DNA of 64,000 nt from Brevundimonas sp. (GCA_016742215.1 JACVCC010000002.1:216001-280000); one strand, 5' to 3'. Shown: positions 52,212 to 61,554, counted from the stretch's first letter. Numbers and translations are program-made. The notes: generated from the letters alone by a model not told the origin.

Positions 52212-53117
52212 GTGATCACGCCCGACAAACCCCATTCCCCGCTGTCCCTGACCGAGGTCGGCGCCATCGTCGCGATCATCGTGATCTGGGGCGTCAACAA
52301 CGCCGCCGCCAAGCTGGCGACCGAGACCTTGCCTCCGTTGCTGATGGCCAGCCTGCGGTTCGGGCTGGCGGCGCTGTGTCTGGTCTGGTTCGTGAGGCCT
52401 CCGTTCCCGAACTGGAAGAGCCTGCTGATCATCGTCGGCGTCGGCGGGCCGCTGCACTACGGCCTGGTCTATCTGGCCTTCTGGATGGCGCAGGATGTCA
52501 GTCCGGTGTCCGTGGCGACCCAGCTGTGGGTTCCGTTCACGGCCCTGTTCGCCTTCCTGCTGTTGAAGGAGCACCTGTCACGTCCGGCGCTGGCCGGGAT
52601 GGGAGTCGCCTTCCTCGGCGTGGCGTGGATGACGCTGGACGCACACGCTATCGCGGACTGGAAGGCGATTCTTGTCGGTGTCGCCGCGGCCGCGGCCTGG
52701 GCTCTGACCACCGTCGTGGCGCGGCGCACGACCTCCATTCCACCGTTGAAGATGCAGGGGCTGCTGGCCCTTGTCGCCCTGCCGGCGCTGGGACTGGCCT
52801 CGGCCACGTTCGAGACCGGTCAGCTTGAGGCCATGCAGAGAGCCGACGTCATGGTCTGGCTGTGCGTCTTCTGGGCCGGGGTGATCTCGTCCGTGGTGGC
52901 GACGACCCTGGTGTTCTGGCTGGTGCAGAAGCGTCCGGCGGGGCGGGTCACGCCCTATCTTCTCGCCACGCCGCTGGTGTCGATCCTGATCGGCTGGGCC
53001 TTCATGGGCGATGTGCTGACGGTCCAGATCCTGACCGGCGCGGGGCTGACCATGGGCGGAGTGGCGCTGGTCGCTCTGGCCGAGCGCAACCTGAGAGCCG
53101 GCGCAGCCAAGTCCTGA
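52212..53117 (+). CDS. EamA-family (DMT) exporter
   Basis: The 301-residue protein has ten hydrophobic segments in two EamA halves, for example VGAIVAIIVIWGVNNAAAKL at the start of the first and ILVGVAAAAAWALTTVVARR at the start of the second. Loop residues such as LLLKEHLSRPALAGMGVAFL are family-like. Members export amino acids or other metabolites. The GTG at 52212 puts the first helix at residue ~14. A terminator follows at once. Confidence 0.88.
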   Translation: MITPDKPHSPLSLTEVGAIVAIIVIWGVNNAAAKLATETLPPLLMASLRFGLAALCLVWFVRPPFPNWKSLLIIVGVGGPLHYGLVYLAFWMAQDVSPVSVATQLWVPFTALFAFLLLKEHLSRPALAGMGVAFLGVAWMTLDAHAIADWKAILVGVAAAAAWALTTVVARRTTSIPPLKMQGLLALVALPALGLASATFETGQLEAMQRADVMVWLCVFWAGVISSVVATTLVFWLVQKRPAGRVTPYLLATPLVSILIGWAFMGDVLTVQILTGAGLTMGGVALVALAERNLRAGAAKS

Positions 53118-53123
53118 AAAGAT

Positions 53124-53156
53124 GAAGGGCCCGAACGCGGCGCGTCCGGGCCCTTC
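53124..53156. terminator. Bidirectional intrinsic terminator
   Basis: GAAGGGCCCG and CGGGCCCTTC form a 10-bp stem with a GC-rich loop. TTCTGC follows on the plus side and TTCATC on the minus side. It lies between the converging EamA and DUF3035 genes. Confidence 0.75.
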
Positions 53157-53181
53157 TGCAATCCGTAGCGGCGTGAGCCTC

Positions 53182-53748
53182 TTACAGGCCCGGCAGCTTG
53201 AAGCCGGTGTCGCGGCGCGGGGCGATGGTGATGCCGGCGCGGCCGCCGGTCAGTTCCTGCACGCGGGCGTATTCGCTGGCGGCGTCGATGGTGACGGCGC
53301 CGTCTGCGGTCTGGGCGGTGATGGCCGTCTGGGTCGACGGGTCCTCACGACGCCAGAACATGATGCGGTTGGCCCAGTTCTCTTCCTTGTGCGTCAGGTC
53401 GCCGAACTCGTCGTCCACGACGTAGCGGGCGAGGGGGTCGGCGCGGTCGCCGCCGGCCTGGGCGACGAGGATCTGTTCACCCGGCGAACGGGTGACGGCC
53501 TGACGCTGACCCAGCAGAATCTGACGGGCGGCCGATTCCGGCGCGAGCTCCTGCGGACGCGGCTGGCCCGGAGCCGGCGGACGCAGGCCGTACTCCGGCG
53601 GCACGGTCAGCGGGGCGGTCGAGACGGTCAGGAACTCATCCGGCGTCACCTTCGACAGACCGATGGTCTGGCGGACGCTGGAGCAGGCGCCCAGAGCCAG
53701 GGTCGAGGCGGCGACGACGGTCAGGAGGGCGGCAGTACGAAGGCGCAT
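53182..53748 (-). CDS. DUF3035 lipoprotein
   Basis: The 188-residue product begins MRLRTAALLTVVAASTLALG-AC, a lipoprotein signal. It then has VTPDEFLTVSTAPLTVPPEY, a highly conserved DUF3035 segment with the P-x-x-Y end, and LRPPAPGQPRPQEL. This family is an alphaproteobacterial envelope lipoprotein, usually found next to lspA, as here (60 bases behind it on the same strand). Confidence 0.9.
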   Translation of the reverse strand: MRLRTAALLTVVAASTLALGACSSVRQTIGLSKVTPDEFLTVSTAPLTVPPEYGLRPPAPGQPRPQELAPESAARQILLGQRQAVTRSPGEQILVAQAGGDRADPLARYVVDDEFGDLTHKEENWANRIMFWRREDPSTQTAITAQTADGAVTIDAASEYARVQELTGGRAGITIAPRRDTGFKLPGL

Positions 53749-53808
53749 GGTCTATCCCGGTGCGGCGCGCGAACCCGCGCGCTCGTGAACCCTAGAGGAA
53801 ACGGGTGA

Positions 53809-54318
53809 TTACGACTTTTCGGCGGCGACGCCAACCTTGGCGGCGGCACGCTCGGACAGGAGGCTGTCGACGATCAGCAGGATCACGCCGATCGTGATCG
53901 CGCTGTCGGCGACATTGAAGACCCAGGGGAAGAAGCCTGTGCCCGAGAAGTCGAGGAAGTCGACGACGAAGCCGAAGCGAACACGATCGATCACATTGCC
54001 GATGGCGCCGCCCATGATCAGGCCGATGGCGGAGATCAGCAGACGGCGGTCCGCCTTCGTCGCCCAGTAGCCGAGGCCCGCAGCGACCACGATCGAGAAC
54101 AGGCTGAGGAACCAGCGAGCGGAGCCGTCGCCGAACAGGCCGAAGCTGACGCCGCGGTTCTCGACCCAGGTGAAGTTGAAGATCGGATCGGCGACGAAGA
54201 CGCGGCCGACCTCACGCAGGTCGATGCCGGAGATGATCCAGGCCTTGGTCAACTGATCGATGACGATGACCAGAAGGGCGAAGCCGTAGGCGGCGTAGGC
54301 GATGCGCGGGATTTTCAT
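53809..54318 (-). CDS. lspA: Lipoprotein signal peptidase
   Basis: The 169-residue inner-membrane aspartyl protease removes lipoprotein signal peptides after lipidation. Four hydrophobic segments are present. MGGAIGNVIDRVRFGFVVDF has the N-x-x-D catalytic Asp, and FNVADSAITIGVILLIVDSL the A-D-S catalytic Asp. It would process the many lipoproteins encoded in this window, including the adjacent DUF3035 protein. Confidence 0.95.
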   Translation of the reverse strand: MKIPRIAYAAYGFALLVIVIDQLTKAWIISGIDLREVGRVFVADPIFNFTWVENRGVSFGLFGDGSARWFLSLFSIVVAAGLGYWATKADRRLLISAIGLIMGGAIGNVIDRVRFGFVVDFLDFSGTGFFPWVFNVADSAITIGVILLIVDSLLSERAAAKVGVAAEKS

Positions 54319-54497
54319 TCGTGTCGCTGGGTAGTGAGGGCGTTCCGGTTAGCAGTCCGGGACCGGGGCGCGAAGCGATTTATCGCGCCACAGCGTCGCG
54401 GTAACGGGATTTCGTCTTGCCCGGACGGGCTTCAACCCTCAGATGAACGGCTTCAACTCCGCAAGGATTCTCCCCCCAACGCACCACAGGAGCGCCG

Positions 54498-55757
54498 ATG
54501 ACGCCTGCCGATATGGCCGACCATGCCTCGAATGCCGCAACCCATGCCGACAGTCTGATTCTGACACTCGTCGGGGGGTTCGTGCTGGCGTTCGTCTTCG
54601 GGATGATCGCCAACCGGCTGAGGCTGTCGCCGCTGGTCGGATATCTGGTGGCCGGCATTGCCGTGGGTCCGCATACGATCGGCTTTGTGGCGGATCAGGA
54701 ACTGGCGCCGCAGCTGGCCGAGATCGGCGTGATCCTTCTGATGTTCGGGGTCGGCCTTCATTTCTCGCTCGCCGACCTGATGAAGGTACGCAAGATCGCC
54801 ATTCCCGGAGCCATCGTGCAGATCGCCGCCGCGACCGGGCTGGGCTGGGGCCTTGGCCGGATCATGGGGATGAGCAACCTCGAGGCGACGCTGATGGGCT
54901 TCGCCCTGTCGGTCGCCTCGACCGTCGTGCTGTTGCGGGCGCTGGAAGAGCGCAAACAGGTCAAGGGCGACGTCGGCCGCATCGCCATGGGCTGGCTGAT
55001 CGTCGAGGATCTGGTGATCGTCATCGCCCTTGTCGTTCTGCCGTTGCTGGTGATCCAGCCGGGCGAGACGCTGAGCGGCGGCGATCTGGCCGGTTCGATC
55101 GGCTGGACCCTGTTCAAGGTCGCGGGCTTCACCGCCATCATGCTGGTGGTCGGCGCCAAGGTGCTGCCCTGGGTGCTGGTCCGGATCGCCCATACCAAGT
55201 CGCGTGAGCTGTTCACCCTGGGCGTGCTGGCCATCGCCCTGGGCATCGCCTGGGTGGCCTATGCCCTGTTCCACTCGTTCGCCTTGGGGGCCTTCCTGGC
55301 TGGTCTGGTGCTGAACAGCTCGCCGCTGGGGCACAATGCGGCCGAGCGGTCGCTGCCGCTGCGCGACGCCTTCGCGGTGCTGTTCTTCGTGTCGGTGGGC
55401 ATGTTGTTCGACCCCACGATCCTGATGCGGGAGCCGCTGGCGGTGCTGGGCGTGCTGGGCATCGTCATTGTCGGCAAGTCGATCGCCGCTCTGGCCATCA
55501 CCACCCTGTTCAAGCTGGACAAGGCGACCAGCCTGACGGTCGCGGCGGCCCTGGCCCAGATCGGGGAGTTCTCGTTCATCCTGGCCGCGCTGAGCGTCCA
55601 GCTGGGCGGAATGCGGCAGGAGACGCACGATCTGATTCTCGCCGCGGCCCTGCTGTCGATCTCGCTGAATCCGTTCGTATTCGCCTTCATCGACCGGATC
55701 GGCGCAAAGCCGAAGCCGCCGGTGAAGGAGCCGGCGCCGGTGACCTCGCTGATCTGA
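54498..55757 (+). CDS. CPA2-family cation:proton antiporter (YbaL/KefB-like)
   Basis: The 419-residue protein has about twelve membrane segments. It contains LRLSPLVGYLVAGIAVGPHT, the classic CPA2 start, VILLMFGVGLHFSLADLMKV, and IAMGWLIVEDLVIVIALVVL with the conserved acidic Asp. It ends at the membrane domain with no RCK/TrkA-N part, so it is the short form. It exchanges K+ or Na+ for protons. The start is preceded by CACAGGAGCG. Confidence 0.9.
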   Translation: MTPADMADHASNAATHADSLILTLVGGFVLAFVFGMIANRLRLSPLVGYLVAGIAVGPHTIGFVADQELAPQLAEIGVILLMFGVGLHFSLADLMKVRKIAIPGAIVQIAAATGLGWGLGRIMGMSNLEATLMGFALSVASTVVLLRALEERKQVKGDVGRIAMGWLIVEDLVIVIALVVLPLLVIQPGETLSGGDLAGSIGWTLFKVAGFTAIMLVVGAKVLPWVLVRIAHTKSRELFTLGVLAIALGIAWVAYALFHSFALGAFLAGLVLNSSPLGHNAAERSLPLRDAFAVLFFVSVGMLFDPTILMREPLAVLGVLGIVIVGKSIAALAITTLFKLDKATSLTVAAALAQIGEFSFILAALSVQLGGMRQETHDLILAAALLSISLNPFVFAFIDRIGAKPKPPVKEPAPVTSLI

Positions 55758-55765
55758 GACAGAAA

Positions 55766-55798
55766 GAAGGGGCGTCGGTCGGACCGGCGCCCCTTTTC
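55766..55798. terminator. Bidirectional intrinsic terminator
   Basis: AAGGGGCG and CGCCCCTT form a stem over a GC-rich centre, with TTTTC on the plus side and TTTCTTTCT on the minus side. It ends both the antiporter gene and the converging phoH. Confidence 0.75.
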
Positions 55799-55819
55799 AG
55801 TTTCCCGGGTGGGTAGGAG

Positions 55820-56599
55820 TCAGAGGACGCCGATCATGCTGGCGACCAGCGGATGGCGGACGATGTCGCGCTCGGCCAGCTTGACCACGCCGATGTCCGG
55901 CACGGCCGACAGGCGTTCGGCGATGTCGGCCAGTCCGGAGATGCCGGGGAGCAGGTCCGACTGCTGGGGATCGCCTGTCACGACCATGGTCGAGTGCCAG
56001 CCCAGTCGGGTCAGCAGCATCTTCAGCTGGGTGTAGGTGCAGTTCTGGGCCTCATCGACGACGATGAAGGCGTTGTTCAGCGTGCGGCCGCGCATGTAGC
56101 CGATGGGGGCGATCTCGATCAGGCCCTCGGCCATCAGCGCCTTGACCCGCTTCATGCTGAGGCGGTCGGACAGGGCGTCGTAGAGCGGGCGCAGATAGGG
56201 AGCCAGCTTGTCCTCCATGTCGCCGGGCAGGAAGCCGATCGACTCGCCGGCCTCGACCGCGGGGCGGGACAGGACGATGCGGCCCACCTTGCCGGCCTCC
56301 AGCGCCTCGACCGCCTTGGCGACCGCCAGATAGGTCTTGCCGGTGCCGGCAGGCCCGAGGGCGAGGACGAGGTTGTGATGATCGATCATCGTCATCAGCT
56401 CGGCCTGGCCGTCCGACTTGGGCTTCAGCGTCTTCAGATAGGCCTGGTCCCGCTCGTCGTTTGAAGGATAGGGCGACCAGCCCGCGTGGTTCGGCAATCG
56501 CCTGACCTTGGCGTCCTGGATGAACTGGCTCGAGTCGAGCACACCGAACTCACGGGATGCTTCGCGGGTCTGACGCTTCAGGGCCGAACGCTTGGTCAT
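55820..56599 (-). CDS. PhoH-family ATPase
   Basis: The 259-residue protein has LVLALGPAGTGKTYLAVAKA with Walker A, then IVLSRPAVEAGESIGFLPGD, the PhoH-specific loop, and NAFIVVDEAQNCTYTQLKML with Walker B. TVVTGDPQQSD-type motif (here MVVTGDPQQSDLLPG) completes it. PhoH proteins are predicted ATPases/RNA-linked factors. The ATG at 56599 is preceded by TGGAGGCG. An intrinsic terminator sits 19-49 bases before the start in the same direction. Confidence 0.92.
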   Translation of the reverse strand: MTKRSALKRQTREASREFGVLDSSQFIQDAKVRRLPNHAGWSPYPSNDERDQAYLKTLKPKSDGQAELMTMIDHHNLVLALGPAGTGKTYLAVAKAVEALEAGKVGRIVLSRPAVEAGESIGFLPGDMEDKLAPYLRPLYDALSDRLSMKRVKALMAEGLIEIAPIGYMRGRTLNNAFIVVDEAQNCTYTQLKMLLTRLGWHSTMVVTGDPQQSDLLPGISGLADIAERLSAVPDIGVVKLAERDIVRHPLVASMIGVL

Positions 56600-56617
56600 G
56601 GACGCCTCCAGGGCATG

Positions 56618-56648
56618 AAAAAAGGCGATGCCGCAAAAGCATCGCCTT
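56618..56648 (-). terminator. Intrinsic terminator in the phoH leader
   Basis: On the minus strand GGCGATGC pairs with GCATCGCC around a 7-base loop and is followed by six T residues (56623-56618). It ends only 19 bases before the phoH ATG, so it can only be an attenuator in the phoH leader or the end of a separate minus-strand small RNA. Confidence 0.7.
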
Positions 56649-57033
56649 GGACGAACGTGGGGAGGAGGTAGGCAGAGGATGCGACGCATCCGCCCGGATC
56701 GGAGGAAGTGAACCCTTCCATCGGGACTGCTCCGGGTGACCGGAACCGCCGAGCCGTGCGCATCACGTGCGCCCCCCGAGGTCTGACCGGACCGGGCTTG
56801 ATCCGGCTTCTGACCCGAAAGCCGAACCGGCTCTCGAATCGCACCAACAGATTGATGCTATCGTGGTTTACGGGAGGTTAAAGCGCTCATTTCGTTCAGA
56901 AATGGCTGTGTGCGGATCGAGTTTTACTGTGCTGACAACAACTGGCCACAGCGTCCGCGGATGGGCGAATACTGGGCGACTTGTTCGATCCTGAAGACGA
57001 GGAGACGCGATTCTCGGGAGGTTGGCCAGAGGC
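56649..57033. other. Gene-poor stretch upstream of phoH
   Basis: No convincing protein gene is seen in these 385 bases. The stretch holds a hairpin GGATGC-GAC-GCATCC at 56677-56691 and several GC-rich inverted repeats around 56760-56830. AT-richer sequence at ~56850-56960 is where a minus-strand promoter could lie. It may carry the long phoH leader or a small RNA ending at 56618. Confidence 0.5.
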
Positions 57034-57573
57034 TTACGCGACCCGGCGTCCGCCGACCGCGGCGAGGGTCAGGGCGGGGCGGCCGGGCTCGCCGACACCG
57101 ACCGTTACACGGGCGGTGAGGAGGCGCGAGGCGTCGACCGGCATGATGAAGCCGCCGGCCGGAGCGTAGAGGCCGAGCACCAGGTCGAGCTGGGCCGATG
57201 CGCCGCGCAGGGGCGTCAGCAGGACCTCTATCGGAGCCTCCAGCGATCCGGCCAGGGCAACGATGGCGACGGGCCGGGCCTCGCGGAAGGTCTGGGCGAC
57301 TCCCGCGGCGACCAGCGGGCGCGAGGCGGTGCGCCAGAGATCGAGGAAGGGCGTGCCCTTGAGAGGTTCGCCGTGAAACGACTCGAGCCAGCTGCCGGCG
57401 AGCCGGAATACAGCTTCGTCGCCGTGGCGCTCGAGCAGGAAGGCGCGGGGCAGGCGGGCGGCCAGGCGCTCGGGTTCGAGGTCGGCGCGGGCGGGCACGC
57501 CGGCGCGTACGCCGGGGCTGCGGGCCATGCCGGTCCACTGGTCGATCAGGAATTGCGTGTCAGGTTGAAACAC
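57034..57573 (-). CDS. PAS-domain protein (PAS_5 type)
   Basis: The ~179-residue product starts (GTG) FQPDTQFLIDQWTGM and has RADLEPERLAARLPRAFLLE, then DEAVFRLAGSWLESFHGEPL and KGTPFLDLWR. This order matches the PAS_5 (PF07310) family of small alphaproteobacterial PAS proteins, whose ligand and partner are mostly unknown. The GTG at 57573 has GGAGG eight bases upstream; an ATG at 57699 would add a non-family stretch. Confidence 0.75.
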   Translation of the reverse strand: MFQPDTQFLIDQWTGMARSPGVRAGVPARADLEPERLAARLPRAFLLERHGDEAVFRLAGSWLESFHGEPLKGTPFLDLWRTASRPLVAAGVAQTFREARPVAIVALAGSLEAPIEVLLTPLRGASAQLDLVLGLYAPAGGFIMPVDASRLLTARVTVGVGEPGRPALTLAAVGGRRVA

Positions 57574-57713
57574 CGCGAGAGCCTCCGGCGGGATCGCCGC
57601 AAGCGCCGGGCCGAAGAAGGCAACGGAAATGCAAGGGTTTTGCGGTTCACATGCAGGATGGAGCGGATCGCGCGTGTCGCGGGCCGCGGATGATTTCATC
57701 TGGAGGTCGGCCC

Positions 57714-58589
57714 ATGGGGGTGCGGATCATGCATTGGCTGCCTGCGGCGGCTGGATTCCTGGCGGTGTCCGCGATCGCGGATTCGGCCGCGGCCCAGTGC
57801 GGCCCGGTGTGCCCGCCGCCGCCGCCGCCGTGCTGCGAGCCTCCGCCTCCGCCGCCACCGCCGCCGCCGCCTCCGGCGCCCTGCTGCGAGCTGCCGCCGG
57901 CGCCGCCGTGCTGCGGGGCGGGCGGGAATTTCAATGTGAACGTCAACGTCAACGCCGGGGCCAACGCCACCGCGCGCTCGAACGCCGGGCTGAACGCCCG
58001 CGCGGGCGGCAGCGTGTGGGTCAGCGGCGGTGGTTCGGCCTATGTGACGGTCGACCAGCCCTATCCGACCACCATTAGCGGCCTGAACGTCGAGGGCGCG
58101 CGGATGCAACGGATGATCCGGGTGCCCTATGAGGAGCGCCGGCGCTGGGAGAAGCGGGTCGTGATCCGCGCCGTCTGCATCGACGATCGCAACGTGCCGC
58201 ACCCCGCCTCGCAGGTTCGACCGGACCGGGAAGTCGACGGCGGCTACGAGGGCGAGCTGTATCGCTGCCTGGCCGGGACCTGGCTGCAGATGACCTGGGC
58301 GGAGTACGAGGGCAACACCCAGTTCGATCACGGCGAGACCATGAGCTGCCGCAAGGGCGAGGCCCTTTGGTTCGGCCGCAACCAGATCGAGTGCCGCCCG
58401 CAACGGGCCGAGCGGGAGTGCAACGAACGCTCGCTGCTGCGCCGCTATGGCGCGGGCGTGAAGATCCTGACGTGGATTCGCGAGGAGATGATCACCTCGT
58501 ATCGCGAGGAAGTGGTCGAGGAGCAGGGCATCGCCGTCAGCGGCGGGACCATCGCCCTGGACGGCGGCGTCGGCGGTCGGGTGTTCTGA
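57714..58589 (+). CDS. Exported Pro/Cys-rich protein
   Basis: The 291-residue protein has a signal peptide ending AIADSAAAQ. A striking low-complexity segment follows, with runs of Pro broken by Cys pairs, then NFNVNVNVNAGANATARSNA with alternating Asn/Val. The C-terminal ~200 residues form a soluble domain with paired Cys (VIRAVCIDDRN, LYRCLAGTW, MSCRKGEAL, IECRPQRAERECN). I do not recognise the family. A TGGAGG site precedes the ATG. It probably acts at the cell surface. Confidence 0.75.
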   Translation: MGVRIMHWLPAAAGFLAVSAIADSAAAQCGPVCPPPPPPCCEPPPPPPPPPPPPAPCCELPPAPPCCGAGGNFNVNVNVNAGANATARSNAGLNARAGGSVWVSGGGSAYVTVDQPYPTTISGLNVEGARMQRMIRVPYEERRRWEKRVVIRAVCIDDRNVPHPASQVRPDREVDGGYEGELYRCLAGTWLQMTWAEYEGNTQFDHGETMSCRKGEALWFGRNQIECRPQRAERECNERSLLRRYGAGVKILTWIREEMITSYREEVVEEQGIAVSGGTIALDGGVGGRVF

Positions 58590-58679
58590 CGGGGGCTGAA
58601 CCCCGCGTTCAGCCTGGCGTCAGCCGTGAAGGCGCAGATTACGACCGTCGGCTCTGTCGACGATCCTGAGAAGCGAACT

Positions 58680-58713
58680 GGCCCCGGTCCCTGCGGACCG
58701 GGGCCTTCTTTCT
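58680..58713. terminator. Bidirectional intrinsic terminator
   Basis: GGCCCCGGTCC and GGACCGGGGCC form an 11-bp stem with a 4-base loop, followed on the plus side by TTCTTTCT. It separates the Pro/Cys-rich gene from the converging M16 gene. Confidence 0.8.
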
Positions 58714-58719
58714 GTCCGC

Positions 58720-61554
58720 TTACTGGGCGCGCGTGACCGTGGCCTTCCAGGCCGTGTCGGCGCGCAGGTACTGACGCGCCATCGCCTGGATATCGGCCGG
58801 GGTGACGGCCTCCAGATCGGAGATGTGGCTCAGGGTCTGTTCCACTTCCGACGGGCGCGCCGCGACGTCCGCGAGCTGACCGAGCCAGTACTCGTTGCTC
58901 GCCTGGCTACGACGCAGGGCTTCGATCACCGGCAGACGGGCGCGGTTCAGCTCGTCCTCGGTCGGCGCCGAGGCCTGCAGGCCGGCGACGATGGTGTCGA
59001 CCGCGGCGTAGAAGGCCTCCAGCTTGTCCGCGGCGGTTTCGGCCGAGATCGAGATCGAGCCGTAGCCCTCATAGACGTCCGACGCGCTGGAGCGCACGCC
59101 GGGCGAATAGGCGAGGGCCTGACGTTCGCGGATCTCGTCCAGAACGCGCAGCTTGAGCACCTCGGTCAGCATGGACACGCGGCGCGCCTCGGTCCGGTCG
59201 CCGACAGCGTCGGTGGTCGGCCAGGCGATGTAGGCCAGACCCTGTTCAGCCGGGCCCTCATGGTGCAGCTGAACCGGCTGGGCCGTTCCGGCGGGGAACC
59301 GCAGGACGGTGGCGCCGGCAGCCGGCTGGGCGTCCGGACCGCGGGCCGCCAGGGCGCCGAAGGTCGGGGCGACCGCAGCGATGGCGGCCTCGACCGTGGT
59401 GTCGCCCACGACGATGACGTCGATCGGGCCCGAGGCGAGACCGGCGGTGATGCCGGCGCGCAGGTCCTCGATGGTCCAGGAGGCGACCTCCTCGGCGGTC
59501 GGCAGGCTCTCACGCTTGTCGCCGCTGGCCAGCAGGCCGGCGCCGTCGAGCTGGAAGGCGCCGCCCGGAGTGGCGCGCAGCTGGGCGAACTGTTGCGGAA
59601 GGACCGACTTGATCAGCTGCAGCGGAGCGGGGCGCAGGCCCGGATCGGTCAGGTAGGCCGCCAGCACCTGCATCTGCAGGTCGAAGTCCTGCGGACGGGT
59701 GCCGCCGCTCAGGACATAGCTGTCGGTCCCGACGGCGAAGCCGGCGCTGTAGGTCTTGCCGGTCAGGGTGCGGTTCAGTTCGTCGAAGGTGAGCCGGCCC
59801 AGCCCGCCCGAGGGGACGATCGCCGGAGCGAGGAGCTGAGGGCTGGAGGCGGTCGGGTCGAGGCCCAGCTCGCCGATGCCGGTGCGGACGCTGACGAGGA
59901 TCTGGTCGTCGCGGAAGTCGGTCGGCTTGACCGTCAGGCGGACGCCGTTGGCGAAGGTCACGACGGTGGCGCCGATCTCCGCGATCTCGCGACGCTCTGC
60001 GACAGTTCCCGCCTGACCGAAGCTGGCGTAGGGCCAGTCGATGGCGGCCTGTTCGGCCGGGGCGCTGACCGGGGTCTGACGCGAGGCTTCCAGAGCCGCG
60101 GTGACGGCGGCTTCGCCGCCCTCGATCTCGACCGGGGTGACGACCAGGGCCAGCGGGCCGCCGCCGGTGAAGACCTGCTTCACCGCGTCGCTGACCTGCG
60201 CGGCGGTCAGACCGTTCACGGCCGTGTTGAAGATCTCCAGATCGGTCTGGGGCGAGCTGAAGACCTCATGCGAGTTGGCGGCGTTGACCAGGCCGCCTGC
60301 GAGGGTCGGGGTGCGGCGCGTGGCGGCGCCGGCGACGGCGTTCTCCAGCGCGGTCCGCATCTGGGTGATTTCGCGCTGCAGCTCGGCTTCCGAGACGCCG
60401 TATTGGGTCAGGCGGCGCTGTTCCTGCTCGATCGATTCCAGTGCGCGCTTCCATTCGCCGGGAGCGAACTGGGCGGAGATGCTGGCGATGTCGAGGCTGT
60501 CGGCGAGGGTCGATTCACCGCCGCCGGCGCCCGAGAACGGCGGGTTCTCGCCGCGGGCGATCTCGCCCAGACGGCGGTTCAGGACGGCGACGCCCAGGAA
60601 GCGGACCCAGTCCTCTCGGCGCTCGGCCAGGGTGTCGGGATCGCGATCCGGACTGCGGGTCCAGTTCAGCTGGATCGAGGACTGCACGCCCGGCTCGACG
60701 AGGATGCGGGTTTCCGGCTCACGCGGGGCGACCGTGCCCAGATCCGGCTCCGGCCCGTTCGGCCCCTTCGGCTCCCAGCTCTCGAAGGCGGCGCGGATCT
60801 TGGCTTCCATGACATCGACGTCGAAGTCGCCGACGGCGATGAAGGTGGCTCGCGAAGGTTGATAGTACGCGTGATAGAATTCGACGAACCGGTCGCGCGG
60901 CGCGGTGCGGATGATGTTCAGATCGCCGATCGGCAGACGCTGCGAGATCCGCTGGCCGGGGGCCAGCAGGGCCAGCTGGGCCTTGACCGAGCGCAGGCCC
61001 GGCGTGTTGCGCAGGCGCTCCTCGCCCTCGATCACGCCACGCTCGGCGTCGACGGCGTCAGCGGCCATCAGCGCTTCGGAGACCTGTTCACGCATCACCC
61101 GCAGGGCGTCGTTGACGATCGGTTCGGCGGCGCTGGGCAGTTCCAGCATATAGACGGTCTGATCGAAGCCGGTGGAGGCGTTGGTGTCTGCGCCGAAGGC
61201 CAGGCCATGGCGTTCCAGCAGGCGCAGAAGCTCGTTCTCGGGGATGTTGGTCGTCCCGTTGAAGGCCATATGCTCCATGAAGTGAGCCAGACCCAGCTGG
61301 TCCTCATTCTCCATCAGCGAGCCGGCGTCGATGCGCAGGCGGAAGGAGGCCTGGCCCGGCGGCGTCGCATTGCGCATCACCGCGTACTGCATCCCGTTCG
61401 GCAGGACACCGAAGCGGACATTGGCGTCCGCCGGCACATCGCTGGCCGCCTGCGCCCATGGGTCCGTCGGCTGCGTCTGGGCAAGCGCCGGAGAGGCGGC
61501 CGTCAGGGCGGCGAGCGAGGCCGCCGCGAGAAGGAGGATGCGGGCAGAACGCAT
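58720..61554 (-). CDS. M16-family zinc metallopeptidase (two-domain)
   Basis: The ~944-residue exported protease has a signal (MRSARILLLAAASLAALTAA) and an N-terminal active domain. The domain has LGLAHFMEHMAFNGTTNIPE (H-x-x-E-H zinc motif) and, about 75 residues on, AERGVIEGEERLR with the third ligand Glu. A second, inactive M16 half follows after a linker, as in PqqL/pitrilysin-like clamshell enzymes. It degrades small peptides in the periplasm. The ATG at 61554 starts the signal; an earlier in-frame start would extend it by 32 residues without benefit. Confidence 0.93.
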   Translation of the reverse strand: MRSARILLLAAASLAALTAASPALAQTQPTDPWAQAASDVPADANVRFGVLPNGMQYAVMRNATPPGQASFRLRIDAGSLMENEDQLGLAHFMEHMAFNGTTNIPENELLRLLERHGLAFGADTNASTGFDQTVYMLELPSAAEPIVNDALRVMREQVSEALMAADAVDAERGVIEGEERLRNTPGLRSVKAQLALLAPGQRISQRLPIGDLNIIRTAPRDRFVEFYHAYYQPSRATFIAVGDFDVDVMEAKIRAAFESWEPKGPNGPEPDLGTVAPREPETRILVEPGVQSSIQLNWTRSPDRDPDTLAERREDWVRFLGVAVLNRRLGEIARGENPPFSGAGGGESTLADSLDIASISAQFAPGEWKRALESIEQEQRRLTQYGVSEAELQREITQMRTALENAVAGAATRRTPTLAGGLVNAANSHEVFSSPQTDLEIFNTAVNGLTAAQVSDAVKQVFTGGGPLALVVTPVEIEGGEAAVTAALEASRQTPVSAPAEQAAIDWPYASFGQAGTVAERREIAEIGATVVTFANGVRLTVKPTDFRDDQILVSVRTGIGELGLDPTASSPQLLAPAIVPSGGLGRLTFDELNRTLTGKTYSAGFAVGTDSYVLSGGTRPQDFDLQMQVLAAYLTDPGLRPAPLQLIKSVLPQQFAQLRATPGGAFQLDGAGLLASGDKRESLPTAEEVASWTIEDLRAGITAGLASGPIDVIVVGDTTVEAAIAAVAPTFGALAARGPDAQPAAGATVLRFPAGTAQPVQLHHEGPAEQGLAYIAWPTTDAVGDRTEARRVSMLTEVLKLRVLDEIRERQALAYSPGVRSSASDVYEGYGSISISAETAADKLEAFYAAVDTIVAGLQASAPTEDELNRARLPVIEALRRSQASNEYWLGQLADVAARPSEVEQTLSHISDLEAVTPADIQAMARQYLRADTAWKATVTRAQ

